A DNA stretch of 24,437 nt from a virus. The position numbers and the translations under genes were made by a program. The notes under the pieces are model-generated. The model saw only the letters and a program-made list of their open reading frames with translations. It did no database searches and was not told the DNA's origin. Below are positions 15,192-22,729 of the stretch, one piece after another. The stretch covers positions 1 through 24,437 of IMG/VR virus record IMGVR_UViG_3300031920_000057; one strand, given 5' to 3'. Each line of letters begins with the position of its first letter. Positions within the stretch are counted from its first letter, which is position 1.

Positions 15192-15662
15192 ATGGCCATA
15201 ACTAATCCTAGGAAAAAATTTAAGTATAGGGTAACTATATTGCCTGCTCCTGCTTTAGAACCTTTTGCAGTCCAGGAGATAACTAGTCCAGATCTTGAGA
15301 TCGAAGAGATCGAACATGGAGCTGGTAACACTTATATAAAAACTGCTGGTATGATCAAGGTTGGGAAAGGAACTATCAGTCGTATCCTATCTGCAGATAA
15401 AGTGTCTGGGGAGATATGGGAATGGGCAAGATTAGCCCAAGATGCCTTAACTCAATCTGGCGGAGATCCTTCTGTATATAAGCGGGTTGTACAGGTTGAC
15501 GAACTTGCTAATGATGGACAGACTGCCTTAGATACTTGGTATTGGATAGGGGCTTGGCCTTCAATGATTAACGGTAGGGAATATAGTGCAACCGATTCAG
15601 CTAATACTGTTGAGTCCTTTGAACTAACCGTTGATGCAGTGTCTCAGAATATCCCGATTTAA
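15192..15662 (+). CDS. Tail tube protein (gp19-like)
   Basis: Forms the inner tube injected through the envelope. It is 156 aa, the family size. KKFKYRVTILPAPALEPF (8-25), DLEIEEIEHGAG (34-45) and GMIKVGKGTISRI (53-65) follow the T4 gp19/phage-tube pattern of strand, 'v-e-h-G' loop and strand. The segment WEWARLAQDAL is the helix, and the C terminus FELTVDAVSQNI is the closing strand. It lies directly after the sheath and before the chaperone, the standard order. Confidence 0.9.
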   Translation: MAITNPRKKFKYRVTILPAPALEPFAVQEITSPDLEIEEIEHGAGNTYIKTAGMIKVGKGTISRILSADKVSGEIWEWARLAQDALTQSGGDPSVYKRVVQVDELANDGQTALDTWYWIGAWPSMINGREYSATDSANTVESFELTVDAVSQNIPI

Positions 15663-15680
15663 TAATAAAACCACAGGAAC

Positions 15681-16418
15681 ATGAAACAAAAAGAAATCAA
15701 CGATACCCAAGGTAGGGTATACGTAATCCGTGAACAGACGGGTCAGGATGATGACATATTATCCAACATCTCTTCGGATGAAGCTACTTCTCTAAATACA
15801 TATTTAGCAGGGATCATACAAAAAGGGCCAGATGGTAATCGTTTAACCCTAGCAGATGTAGAGAAATTACGATTAAGAGATAAATACGTAATCCTTTTCA
15901 AATCCCGTATTTTTTCTCTTAGCGAAAATCTAATATTTTCTTATGCTTGGCCGGGTAATTCAGAATCTACCGAATACTCCGTAGACTTAAGGGATTATGT
16001 TTGGGACTACACTAAGCCTTTACCCGAGAAAGGGGAACCTGGGTATTCTGAAGATAGGATTAAACCTTACGAGTTTACGGGAGTTATCGAAAAGGAATTA
16101 TCTTCTGAGACTAAGGTAGCTTTTGATATATTAGATGGTATTGGAGAGATCTTCTTACTAAAACTTAAGGAGAACGAACGGACTATTAATAAGCAATTAG
16201 TAGCCCGAGCTTTAAGGGTATGGGATACTAATAAGTGGATAACTGTTAAAAACTTTGGAGTATTTAGTTCTAAGGATATGATGGAAATCCGAAATTGGGT
16301 TGATGAAATAGATCCCCCAGTAGATGGCAATACTGATCTACAGAACCCAAGTACTGGTGAGGTTATTAGAATGCCGGTTATTGGAGTAAAGGATTTTTAT
16401 TACCCCGCGAAGATTTAG
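15681..16418 (+). CDS. Tail assembly chaperone, short (zero-frame) form
   Basis: 245-aa protein between tube and tape measure, where tail chaperones lie; these coat the tape measure during tail polymerisation and are not in the virion. It starts with a beta-rich section (GRVYVIREQTGQDDDIL), continues with an acidic middle (YSVDLRDYVWDYTKPLP) and a helical C-terminal half (LLKLKENERTINKQLVARAL), and ends PVIGVKDFYYPAKI. Chaperones at this position often come in two forms by -1 frameshifting, and an open -1 frame runs past the stop at 16416-16418 (see next entry). The chaperone role is from context and pattern. Confidence 0.72.
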   Translation: MKQKEINDTQGRVYVIREQTGQDDDILSNISSDEATSLNTYLAGIIQKGPDGNRLTLADVEKLRLRDKYVILFKSRIFSLSENLIFSYAWPGNSESTEYSVDLRDYVWDYTKPLPEKGEPGYSEDRIKPYEFTGVIEKELSSETKVAFDILDGIGEIFLLKLKENERTINKQLVARALRVWDTNKWITVKNFGVFSSKDMMEIRNWVDEIDPPVDGNTDLQNPSTGEVIRMPVIGVKDFYYPAKI

Positions 16419-16567
16419 AATGGCAGTATTGGTTCCTTTGCCAGTTTAACTTACACTTAACTTGGGAGGAATTCTTAAATTTACCGCTATCTTCTCGGGC
16501 CAAGTTCATGGGCTGGGCTAACGACCAAAATGATAAGAATAAGACCTTAATAAGTCAAACATCATAA
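16370..16567 (+). CDS. -1 frame extension of the tail assembly chaperone
   Basis: The -1 frame is open from 16370 to TAA 16565-16567 and lacks a plausible start near its beginning. It reads LEWQYWFLCQF, LTWEEFLNLPLSSRAKF, MGWANDQ. This resembles the short helical domains, with W-x-x-C and EE-x-L-x-L-P patterns, that extend tail chaperones or occur as small proteins before tape measures. The only slippery-looking run in the open overlap is T five times at 16394-16398, with zero-frame codons GAT TTT TAT. Slippage of the Phe tRNA there would join residue F239 to 56 further residues, giving about 295 aa. A separate gene with a rare start remains possible. Confidence 0.68.
   Translation, partial: NAGYWSKGFLLPREDLEWQYWFLCQFNLHLTWEEFLNLPLSSRAKFMGWANDQNDKNKTLISQTS
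16394..16400 (+). promoter_or_regulatory. Candidate -1 ribosomal slippery site (T TTT TAT)
   Basis: In the zero frame the codons are TTT then TAT, preceded by T. The P-site Phe tRNA can re-pair perfectly on TTT after a -1 slip, but the A-site codon would change from TAT to TTA. The heptamer is therefore imperfect, and slippage with an empty A site would have to be assumed. It lies 18 bases before the zero-frame stop. Confidence 0.45.
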
Positions 16568-16573
16568 TTTCTA

Positions 16574-16597
16574 CTGGGACCTTTAATCGGGTCCCAG
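16574..16597 (+). repeat. 8-bp perfect hairpin between chaperone extension and tape measure
   Basis: ctgggacc (16574-16581) and ggtcccag (16590-16597) pair around tttaatcg. The following bases (agttgtatt) are only weakly T-rich. It begins 6 bp after the stop of the -1 extension. It could attenuate transcription into the tape measure gene or stabilise an upstream mRNA end. It is too far from the slippery site to be its stimulator by a simple stem. Confidence 0.5.
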
Positions 16598-16637
16598 AGT
16601 TGTATTGGGATAAATCTAACTTGTACTTTTAAATGAT

Positions 16638-18653
16638 ATGTTACTAGGTAGCTCCGCTTCAGGCGGCCAGATTTCTTTAGGCGTAAGATTTTATCTTAAC
16701 GACCAGTTCTCTACTCCAGTACGGAATATGCGGACTGCTTTACAAGGATACCGAGGAGAGTTCCAAGCTTTCCAGGAGAACCTTAGAGCAGCCCGTAATG
16801 TCGCATTAGGGGTAGCAGCAGCAGGAGCTATGGCTACTAAGGGTTTATACTCAGCAGCTATGGAGGGAGCTGAATTCCTCTATATCATGAAAGGGGTAGA
16901 GGCGATTACTGAAGGTACAAACCAGCAAATGGCCGACCTTAATACCTTAGCTATTAAGCTGGGTAGAGAAACTATGTTTATGCCTGAGGACATTGCTTCA
17001 GGTATGAGATTCATGGCGATGGCTGGCCAGGATGCCTTAGTTATTAAGAAGACTATGGCAGCTTTCACGGATCTTGCTGGAGCAACCATGACAACCCTAG
17101 GTGGGAAGATGGGAGCTGCTGATATTGGAACTAATGCTTTAAAAGCATTTGGTTGGGAAGCAGAACGATCTACAGAGATGGCCGATATCCTAGTGGCTGC
17201 AACAACCAATGCGAACGTATCCTTAGTTGACCTTGGTAATTCTATCAGATATGTAGCCGCAACTTCAAGGAACTTACAGGTCCCAGTACAAGAAACTATT
17301 GGGTTATTAATGTCCCTAGGTAATGCTGGTATCCAAAGCTCTATGGCAGGTACTGCATTAGAGAATATGTACAGGTACCTAGCCCGATCTGTAACTTCTA
17401 ATGCCTCTAAGAAAGCCCGAGAAGCTTGGGAAAGTATGGGACTAGGCCGAGCCGATATTACTACTGATACGGGTAGGTTTAAACCCATGGTTGAGATCCT
17501 TGGTATGATGAATGAAGCTATGGCTGGGATGGACCCCATAGAAATACAGGCTATATTTAGAAATATCTTTGGAGTAAGGGGAGTAAGGGGAGCTGCTACT
17601 ATTGCAAGGAACCTTAAGCAAGCTGGGCAGTTTGTGGGTATGCTCTCAGACGAGAATCAGATTGGGGGTACTGCAGCAGCTAAAATGAAGATTATGATGG
17701 ACAACTTACAGGGAGCCTCCTTTCAGTTGATCTCCACATGGAAAGGTCTTAAGGTTGCTTTCGCAGAATCAGCTGGGAAATGGTTAATACCTCTAATGCA
17801 TGGTTTAAAAACTATATTAGGGTATATTACAGACCTTATAAAAACTCCCATAGGGGGGTTCTTAGCCCGAGCCACCTTTGGGTTCATTACTCTAACAACT
17901 ATAGTATTTGGATTGAAAGCTGCCATCTTATCAGTAGCTTATGCTATGAAGACTATGACTGTATCCGTTGGGGGAATGGCTGCTGCTTCTAAGGTTGCTA
18001 TGGGCTTTATGGGAATGGGGGGATATAATCTCGCTGCTATGTCTGGTGCAGGAGCTAGAGTTGGGGCTACTTCTGGGGCTGTCCAGGGACCCATACCTTT
18101 GACCCGGAACTTGAAGTCTGGAGTTAGTGTTGTATCTGCAGGTAGGTACGGGAATCGTTACAGACAAGGTAGCCGATTCATCCCCAAAACTGCAGCCTTT
18201 AAAGCTGCGGCACCTTTAACTAAAGTAATGAAGACTCTCACTCCTGCTGTCAGAAGTTTAGGGGGAGTTTTACGGGGTGTATTGAGTTTTCTAGGTCCGA
18301 TTGGTATTGGGATAGCAGCATTATCCATCTTTGGCCCCATGATATACTCAGCTCTAACCCGTAACTCTGATGCCGTAGAGGCAAACTCCCGAGCTCTAAT
18401 GCAGAGCCATGATGCTCCCATGGATCCTGAATTATATGCCATGATTTCCAGTAAAAACATTGGGGAATTAATGGAAACCATTTTGGAGAAGATGACTGCC
18501 GCGATTGAACGAGACAGTACTATGCAAGAAATAATCTTAGCTAAGTTAGAGAATGACTCTAATTTTGCAGGGATTGCTGAATTTTTAATATCTGCCCAAG
18601 GTTCAGGTATGGGTATTACTCCAGGGTCAAACTTAATTACACCTTCTGAATAA
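16638..18653 (+). CDS. Tail tape measure protein (671 aa)
   Basis: Sets tail length and is expelled ahead of DNA at infection. Residues about 85-370 match the TP901-type tape measure core: LNTLAIKLGRETMFMPEDIA (101-120), MAGQDALVIKKTM, LGNSIRYVAATS (199-210), GLLMSLGNAGIQSSMAGTAL (222-241). A hydrophobic pair lies at about 407-435 and 550-578 (VLSFLGPIGIGIAALSIFGP), probably membrane-seeking. Between them is a Gly/Ala and basic linker. No peptidase or lysozyme motif was seen. At 671 aa, with about 0.15 nm per residue, a tail near 100 nm is implied. The start is ATG 16638; an earlier ATG at 16633 is out of frame. Confidence 0.9.
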   Translation: MLLGSSASGGQISLGVRFYLNDQFSTPVRNMRTALQGYRGEFQAFQENLRAARNVALGVAAAGAMATKGLYSAAMEGAEFLYIMKGVEAITEGTNQQMADLNTLAIKLGRETMFMPEDIASGMRFMAMAGQDALVIKKTMAAFTDLAGATMTTLGGKMGAADIGTNALKAFGWEAERSTEMADILVAATTNANVSLVDLGNSIRYVAATSRNLQVPVQETIGLLMSLGNAGIQSSMAGTALENMYRYLARSVTSNASKKAREAWESMGLGRADITTDTGRFKPMVEILGMMNEAMAGMDPIEIQAIFRNIFGVRGVRGAATIARNLKQAGQFVGMLSDENQIGGTAAAKMKIMMDNLQGASFQLISTWKGLKVAFAESAGKWLIPLMHGLKTILGYITDLIKTPIGGFLARATFGFITLTTIVFGLKAAILSVAYAMKTMTVSVGGMAAASKVAMGFMGMGGYNLAAMSGAGARVGATSGAVQGPIPLTRNLKSGVSVVSAGRYGNRYRQGSRFIPKTAAFKAAAPLTKVMKTLTPAVRSLGGVLRGVLSFLGPIGIGIAALSIFGPMIYSALTRNSDAVEANSRALMQSHDAPMDPELYAMISSKNIGELMETILEKMTAAIERDSTMQEIILAKLENDSNFAGIAEFLISAQGSGMGITPGSNLITPSE

Positions 18654-19393
18654 TGTCAATATATTTATATACAGGACGACCAGTCCATCGACCTTACATA
18701 TACAGGAATCCTGTAATAAGCCAAGTTCTGGCTTTAGCAAATCCTCTTAGATTGTTTGCTTTAGTGGGTAGATTTTCTCCTGCTTCTAGTGTAGTAGAGA
18801 GGGATATTTTATCTGGGGGGAATAATGCCATAGCTTCAGGACCTACCCCTCCTACGAGTAGGGCTTCCTTACCCAAGGGGGAGGTTGTTAACATAACAAT
18901 TATTGACCCCGATAAATTAGAGACAGAACCAAGCCTAGCAGATAAAGTTTCTTTAGATTTTATTCCCACTTCTTTAACCGTTAGCCCTTCTTCTATGTTA
19001 GCCCCAATCCGTATTTTGGGAGCTAACAATAGTACTTTCCACTTTGGGGGATCTGATGATACTGTAACTTTTAAAATAGATTGGTATGGGTATATTAAGG
19101 AACCCGTCATAAAAAAATGTAGGTTTATAGAGTCTCTTTGTAAAGCAGATGGGTGGACTAGTGGGCCCCCAGAAGTACGTATAGACTGGGGTAATGGTCG
19201 TATGTTTGAACATCATAATTTTATAGTAACTAAAGCCCCCTATACTATGAAGACCTTTGTGCCCTATAAATCAACTAATCGGGCTATTGAGCTAGTTAAT
19301 AATAACCTATGGCCTATACACGCAACCCAAACTATCACTATGAAGCGAGTGTCAAGTAAACAACTAACCCATAAAGAAATAAGGAGGTACTAA
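18653..19393 (+). CDS. Baseplate hub/tube-initiator protein, CIS-tube-like (246 aa)
   Basis: Start overlaps the tape-measure stop (TAATG). The middle, SLDFIPTSLTVSPSSML (99-115), then NSTFHFGGSDDTVTFKIDWYG (125-145), resembles the 'F-x-P-x-x-L' opening and 'f-G-x-d-x-x-F' strand of contractile-injection-system tube/hub proteins that carry a LysM partner. A following helix (VIKKCRFIESLCKADGW) and the strands VRIDWGNGRMFEHHNFIV and the closing TQTITMKRV complete a tube-type fold. N-terminal 75 residues are longer than usual and partly Pro-rich. The LysM-like gene directly downstream fits the pairing seen in Mu- and Afp-type tails. Confidence 0.68.
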   Translation: MSIYLYTGRPVHRPYIYRNPVISQVLALANPLRLFALVGRFSPASSVVERDILSGGNNAIASGPTPPTSRASLPKGEVVNITIIDPDKLETEPSLADKVSLDFIPTSLTVSPSSMLAPIRILGANNSTFHFGGSDDTVTFKIDWYGYIKEPVIKKCRFIESLCKADGWTSGPPEVRIDWGNGRMFEHHNFIVTKAPYTMKTFVPYKSTNRAIELVNNNLWPIHATQTITMKRVSSKQLTHKEIRRY

Positions 19394-19653
19394 TGGCTAT
19401 TTACGAAGACGGTTATACTATAATTTTTGATGATGATACTTCAGCTTTAGTGTCCGGATTTTTTCCTTCTAGTGTTGGGGCTATAGTTAATGAGATCATA
19501 TATACAATCCGAGATGATGATACACTATTTAGTATTTCTTCTGCCTTTTATAAGGGTACCTCTTATTGGTACCTTATTGCTGAGTGGAATAACATAATAG
19601 ATATATTAGACCTAGTAGTAGGTACAGAAATTAAAATCCCACAATTTGGTTAA
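19393..19653 (+). CDS. LysM-like baseplate protein (86 aa)
   Basis: The segment IYTIRDDDTLFSISSAFY (about residues 35-52) followed by WYLIAEWNNI and VVGTEIKIPQ is the pattern of a single LysM domain (Y-x-V-x-x-G/D-D-T-L-x-x-I, N in the middle, L-x-x-G-x-x-L-x-I-P at the end), as in Mu gp53-type baseplate proteins. The role is probably structural, holding the hub to the tube, rather than binding peptidoglycan. The start overlaps the previous stop, and an unusual perfect AAGGAGGT sits 5 bases before the ATG (19381-19388), inside the codons of the preceding gene. Confidence 0.78.
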   Translation: MAIYEDGYTIIFDDDTSALVSGFFPSSVGAIVNEIIYTIRDDDTLFSISSAFYKGTSYWYLIAEWNNIIDILDLVVGTEIKIPQFG

Positions 19654-21502
19654 AGTTCCTATAGTACGTTTGTATTACCCCAGCGGTGGAGAGGTCCTAT
19701 TGGGAGGAGTTAATATTTGTCATAAAGCTCTTGTGTCTTTTTCTTATAAGTATGTAGAGGGAGGAGCAGATAAGGGTAACCTAGTATTACGATTTAATAA
19801 ACAATTCCCCTTTAGTTTGCAGTTATTCAGGCCAGGTAATTTTTATGGGATAAGATGGGGGTATATTGGTAACTTATCGAAAGTTAGAACTATTGCTATA
19901 GATACTGTAGCTCCCTCTGTAGATAGGTCCGGTTATACTTTAAAACTAGTTATTGTTCCTGCTATAGCTTATAAAGATAAAGGGGATGGAGATTGGAATT
20001 CTGTATCTGAAGCCCTAGAGTTTTTAGATGGGATGAGTATAGTTTATGAGTACTATGATACAGAGAAAACTCACGTTAAAGTGATAACTACCAATAAAAA
20101 TGGTAAACCCCATGCGGCCTCCTTTGTTCAACAAAAATTATATGAACAGAAGTATAAGCCTACTCCCTTACCCGAGGATACTCGGCTAGGGCTAGCAGCT
20201 ATGCCTTCAAACGTGGGAGGGCCCCCATATGATCCTTATGCGGGGTTTCCCGTACCCCGTAATCCTAAAGAAGCTTTCGAAGCATTATGGGGAAGAACCC
20301 GAGAGTACATAGGTCAAAGGATAACTACTTTAATAACTACTTTTTTAGAGGTATATTTAAAAGGTCAGCTATTAAGTTCTAGGGATAAAGCTCTTAGTAT
20401 AGCCCCTCCTGATTTGGACTCTACTGCTTGGTTTACTTTTACAGTTGGGGGAGATAACCAAAGCTCTCAAATAATATCCTGTGGTATATCCAAATCTAAG
20501 ACTTCCGGTAAAGCCCCAGCCCACATTGTGGCTACCATGAATCCAACTACTAAGGAGGTAGGTATAATATCTAGTATTACTTCTGAGAATCCTTGGGACA
20601 TACAATCTGCCTATAGCATAAATACTCTCCCAGATAGTACCGAGTATGTAGTGCCCGCTATTGCTTTCGCTGGACAAGGGGATACTGATAAAGTATTCGA
20701 GTATGTACTTAGGAATAATGAGTTATATTTGCGGGATGAGAGTGGCCGAGAAAGTGTAGCAGACTCTGATGTTGTAGATAAATTTAATGTACAGGAAGAT
20801 TATGCTAGAAAACAAAACTACATCCAAGGTAGTACTCCCCTAGAGGATGCCCGCTTACAAGAGGGAGAATATTCTATGAAACGTAGCCCCGCTGCTACAG
20901 AAGAGGCCTCCGCTAATATCCACCAATTATACTTAAAGAAAACTCAGGGGATTAATAAAGATAATATCGTGGGTATAACCTCCCAAGTTACAATGCCCTA
21001 TACCCTAGATGAGGCTTTATCTAGAGTTAAGGGGATAGAGTTGGCTGATTTTTTTAATACCCTACAAGGTACTGTTTTAATTGAGGGATTACCCCTATTG
21101 GAGATTGGATTTAATTTCAATATCCAGGGTTTAGGGGATCTAGCTGATGGTAAGTTCCATTCTACTAGCTGTACTCATACTATACAAGGGGGTAAATATA
21201 CTACGGCTATTTTGGGGGGTAAAATTCCCAAGGTATATAAACGTAAGGAGAGTGCTATTATACAAACTATAACTGATGCCTATACTAAGCGGGTTGAGGA
21301 GTCTCGACAACAGGCTGCCGATGAACTAAACAGTAGGTTTGATAATAAATTTTTACTAGAAGTATCTAGCGAAAACATAGATAAAGAGATTAAAGTACTT
21401 TGGCCAGGTAGATGGGAACGTAGGATAAAGGCCCAAGAGGATAATATCCCAGAACATACTTCAGTAGTACCAAGCCCCCTAACTCAAGAGATACTTAAAT
21501 AA
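19646..21502 (+). CDS. Baseplate hub protein (gp27/gpD-like, 618 aa)
   Basis: Trimeric hub that caps the tube and carries the spike. The N-terminal strands (VRLYYPSGGEVLLGGVNI) and NLVLRFNKQFPFSLQLFRPG (about 45-64) fit the beta-barrel hub start. The C-terminal GIELADFFNTLQGTVLIEGLPLL and KFHSTSCTHTIQGGKYTTAI (503-522) are typical of late-control-D/gp27-type hubs. Between about 165 and 430 there is a Pro-rich linker, a helix (AFEALWGRTREYIGQRITTL) and a beta-rich insert. No in-frame ATG precedes the conserved region, so TTG 19646 (overlapping the LysM gene by 8 bp) is the start. The last 90 residues are helical and charged. Longer than T4 gp27 (391 aa). Confidence 0.78.
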   Translation: MVKVPIVRLYYPSGGEVLLGGVNICHKALVSFSYKYVEGGADKGNLVLRFNKQFPFSLQLFRPGNFYGIRWGYIGNLSKVRTIAIDTVAPSVDRSGYTLKLVIVPAIAYKDKGDGDWNSVSEALEFLDGMSIVYEYYDTEKTHVKVITTNKNGKPHAASFVQQKLYEQKYKPTPLPEDTRLGLAAMPSNVGGPPYDPYAGFPVPRNPKEAFEALWGRTREYIGQRITTLITTFLEVYLKGQLLSSRDKALSIAPPDLDSTAWFTFTVGGDNQSSQIISCGISKSKTSGKAPAHIVATMNPTTKEVGIISSITSENPWDIQSAYSINTLPDSTEYVVPAIAFAGQGDTDKVFEYVLRNNELYLRDESGRESVADSDVVDKFNVQEDYARKQNYIQGSTPLEDARLQEGEYSMKRSPAATEEASANIHQLYLKKTQGINKDNIVGITSQVTMPYTLDEALSRVKGIELADFFNTLQGTVLIEGLPLLEIGFNFNIQGLGDLADGKFHSTSCTHTIQGGKYTTAILGGKIPKVYKRKESAIIQTITDAYTKRVEESRQQAADELNSRFDNKFLLEVSSENIDKEIKVLWPGRWERRIKAQEDNIPEHTSVVPSPLTQEILK

Positions 21503-22200
21503 TGGATTCTGACTATATACATAGGAATGGTATTGAAAAGTTTGGTAGGTTTTATGGGACCTACTCCGGAATGGTACAAGATGTTGAAGACCCCTTAGGC
21601 CTTAATCGTTTACTTTTGTATATACCCGAGGTCATGGGCCCTACGGGGGATTTGACTTGGGCTTTAGCTAAGGGCTCTTTTTCTGGGGCAAACTACGGGG
21701 CTCAAGCTATACCCTCTATTGGAGATATGGTTTGGGTAACTTATAGGCATGGCCATCCCCGACACGCCTTATGGGAACATGGAGCTTTTGGGGTAGACGA
21801 AAAACCGGAGGACTTTAAAGAACTAGATACCTTCGGCTTTATAACTCCAAGGGGAACTAAGGTTCTTTTAAAAGATTCAGATAATACAATATTGGTTAGT
21901 ACTCCAGAGGGAAACTCCATATCCATTATAGAAGATGGAGCTAAGATAGTTTTTAAGAATAAAGAGAATATCTCTATATCCATTGAGGGTAAGAAAGTAA
22001 AAGTAAATAATCAGTATCTTACTATAGGGGATGAGTTAAAAGATATACTAGAGGAACTCCAAGAACACTTATCTGCATACAGTACAGCTATACTTGGAGC
22101 TACAGGGGTACCGGTAATAGGGACTTCTAGTCCCACCCCCGACATTGGGTTAGTTGAATGGCGAGATAAGCTCAAAGAATTCTTAACTAACTATACTTAA
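21502..22200 (+). CDS. Baseplate spike, OB-fold/gpV-gp5-like (232 aa)
   Basis: Membrane-piercing spike at the tail tip. Residues 15-98 form an OB-fold: GRFYGTYSGMVQDVEDPLG, NRLLLYIPEVMGP, then IPSIGDMVWVTYRHGHPRHALW. Residues about 112-170 (FITPRGTKVLLKD, ILVSTPEGNSISIIEDGAKI, ISISIEGKKVKV) show short regular strands suited to the triple beta-helix. The end (173-232) is a helix (DELKDILEELQEHLSAY) and a variable tip. No lysozyme domain is present, as in Mu gp45 rather than T4 gp5. Start overlaps the hub stop (TAATG). This is the last gene of the hub unit before a 157-bp gap. Confidence 0.85.
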   Translation: MDSDYIHRNGIEKFGRFYGTYSGMVQDVEDPLGLNRLLLYIPEVMGPTGDLTWALAKGSFSGANYGAQAIPSIGDMVWVTYRHGHPRHALWEHGAFGVDEKPEDFKELDTFGFITPRGTKVLLKDSDNTILVSTPEGNSISIIEDGAKIVFKNKENISISIEGKKVKVNNQYLTIGDELKDILEELQEHLSAYSTAILGATGVPVIGTSSPTPDIGLVEWRDKLKEFLTNYT

Positions 22201-22233
22201 GCATATATTTTGTACATGTATATTAGGGTATAG

Positions 22234-22292
22234 TACTTAAGTATCCTACGGTTGGCCCCATATATCGCTACTAGCATTCTGGATACTATATT
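22234..22292 (+). promoter_or_regulatory. Repeated intergenic element, copy B (candidate phage promoter)
   Basis: Second copy of the 59-bp element at 10845-10903, 34 bp after the spike stop and 65 bp before the gp25-like start. All three conserved blocks (tacttaagta, atatatcgc, attctggata) are intact. Directly after the last block is tatatttg (22287-22294), a match to the Bacteroidota -10 form TAnnTTTG. Copy A lacks the final TTTG at that place, which leaves promoter identity open. A positively regulated phage promoter is the leading idea. Confidence 0.6.
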
Positions 22293-22357
22293 TGCATATA
22301 TAAATTAACTATATAGGCTAAGCCCTCCAATTAACGAGTAAGAATCTTATAATTAAA

Positions 22358-22729
22358 ATGGCAACTGAAACAAATCAACATGGTTTATACTTTCCTATCG
22401 TATTAAGCGCTGGAGCTCCCGTGAAACCTAGCTTAGAAGACTCAATAGACTCTTCCCTCAGAATCATTCTTTCTTGGCCTTACCTTAATCGTTACTTTTT
22501 AAATAAGTTTGGTTCTGTATTACATAGGTTAGTTAGTGAACCCAATACCCAGTATCTACTTATCCAAGTAAAACAATATGTAATATATTCCATAGAACTT
22601 TGGGAAACTAGGATTGAGATACAACAAGTCGAGACTTTACTAAATGATACAGGGGATAGTTTAGAAATTAACATAGCAGCTATGATTAAAGATACACAAG
22701 AAATTTATAACTATACGACACAAATATGA
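22358..22729 (+). CDS. Baseplate wedge protein, gp25/GPW-like (123 aa)
   Basis: Attaches the sheath to the baseplate. GLYFPIVLSAG (8-18), SLEDSIDSSLRIIL (24-38) and KFGSVLHRLVSEPNTQ (50-65) follow the gp25 pattern of an extended start, helix, and 'fGS-L-x-x-l-x-E-p' motif. The C-terminal half has a helix (YLLIQVKQYVIYSIELWE) and ends in a strand SLEINIAAMIK. Length is normal for the family. ATG follows an A/T-rich leader, and the gene overlaps the next start as ATGA. It opens the wedge unit, with the gpJ-like gene after it. Confidence 0.85.
   Translation: MATETNQHGLYFPIVLSAGAPVKPSLEDSIDSSLRIILSWPYLNRYFLNKFGSVLHRLVSEPNTQYLLIQVKQYVIYSIELWETRIEIQQVETLLNDTGDSLEINIAAMIKDTQEIYNYTTQI

Noticed and set aside
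16880-17539. 219-aa leftward frame inside the tape measure gene
   Set aside because: Long antisense frame created by the composition of the tape measure gene. The rightward frame has clear family motifs and the reverse one has none.
22201-22233. Possible terminator after the spike gene
   Set aside because: The only palindrome (tacatgta and flanking A/T) is short and has no G/C stem or T tract.
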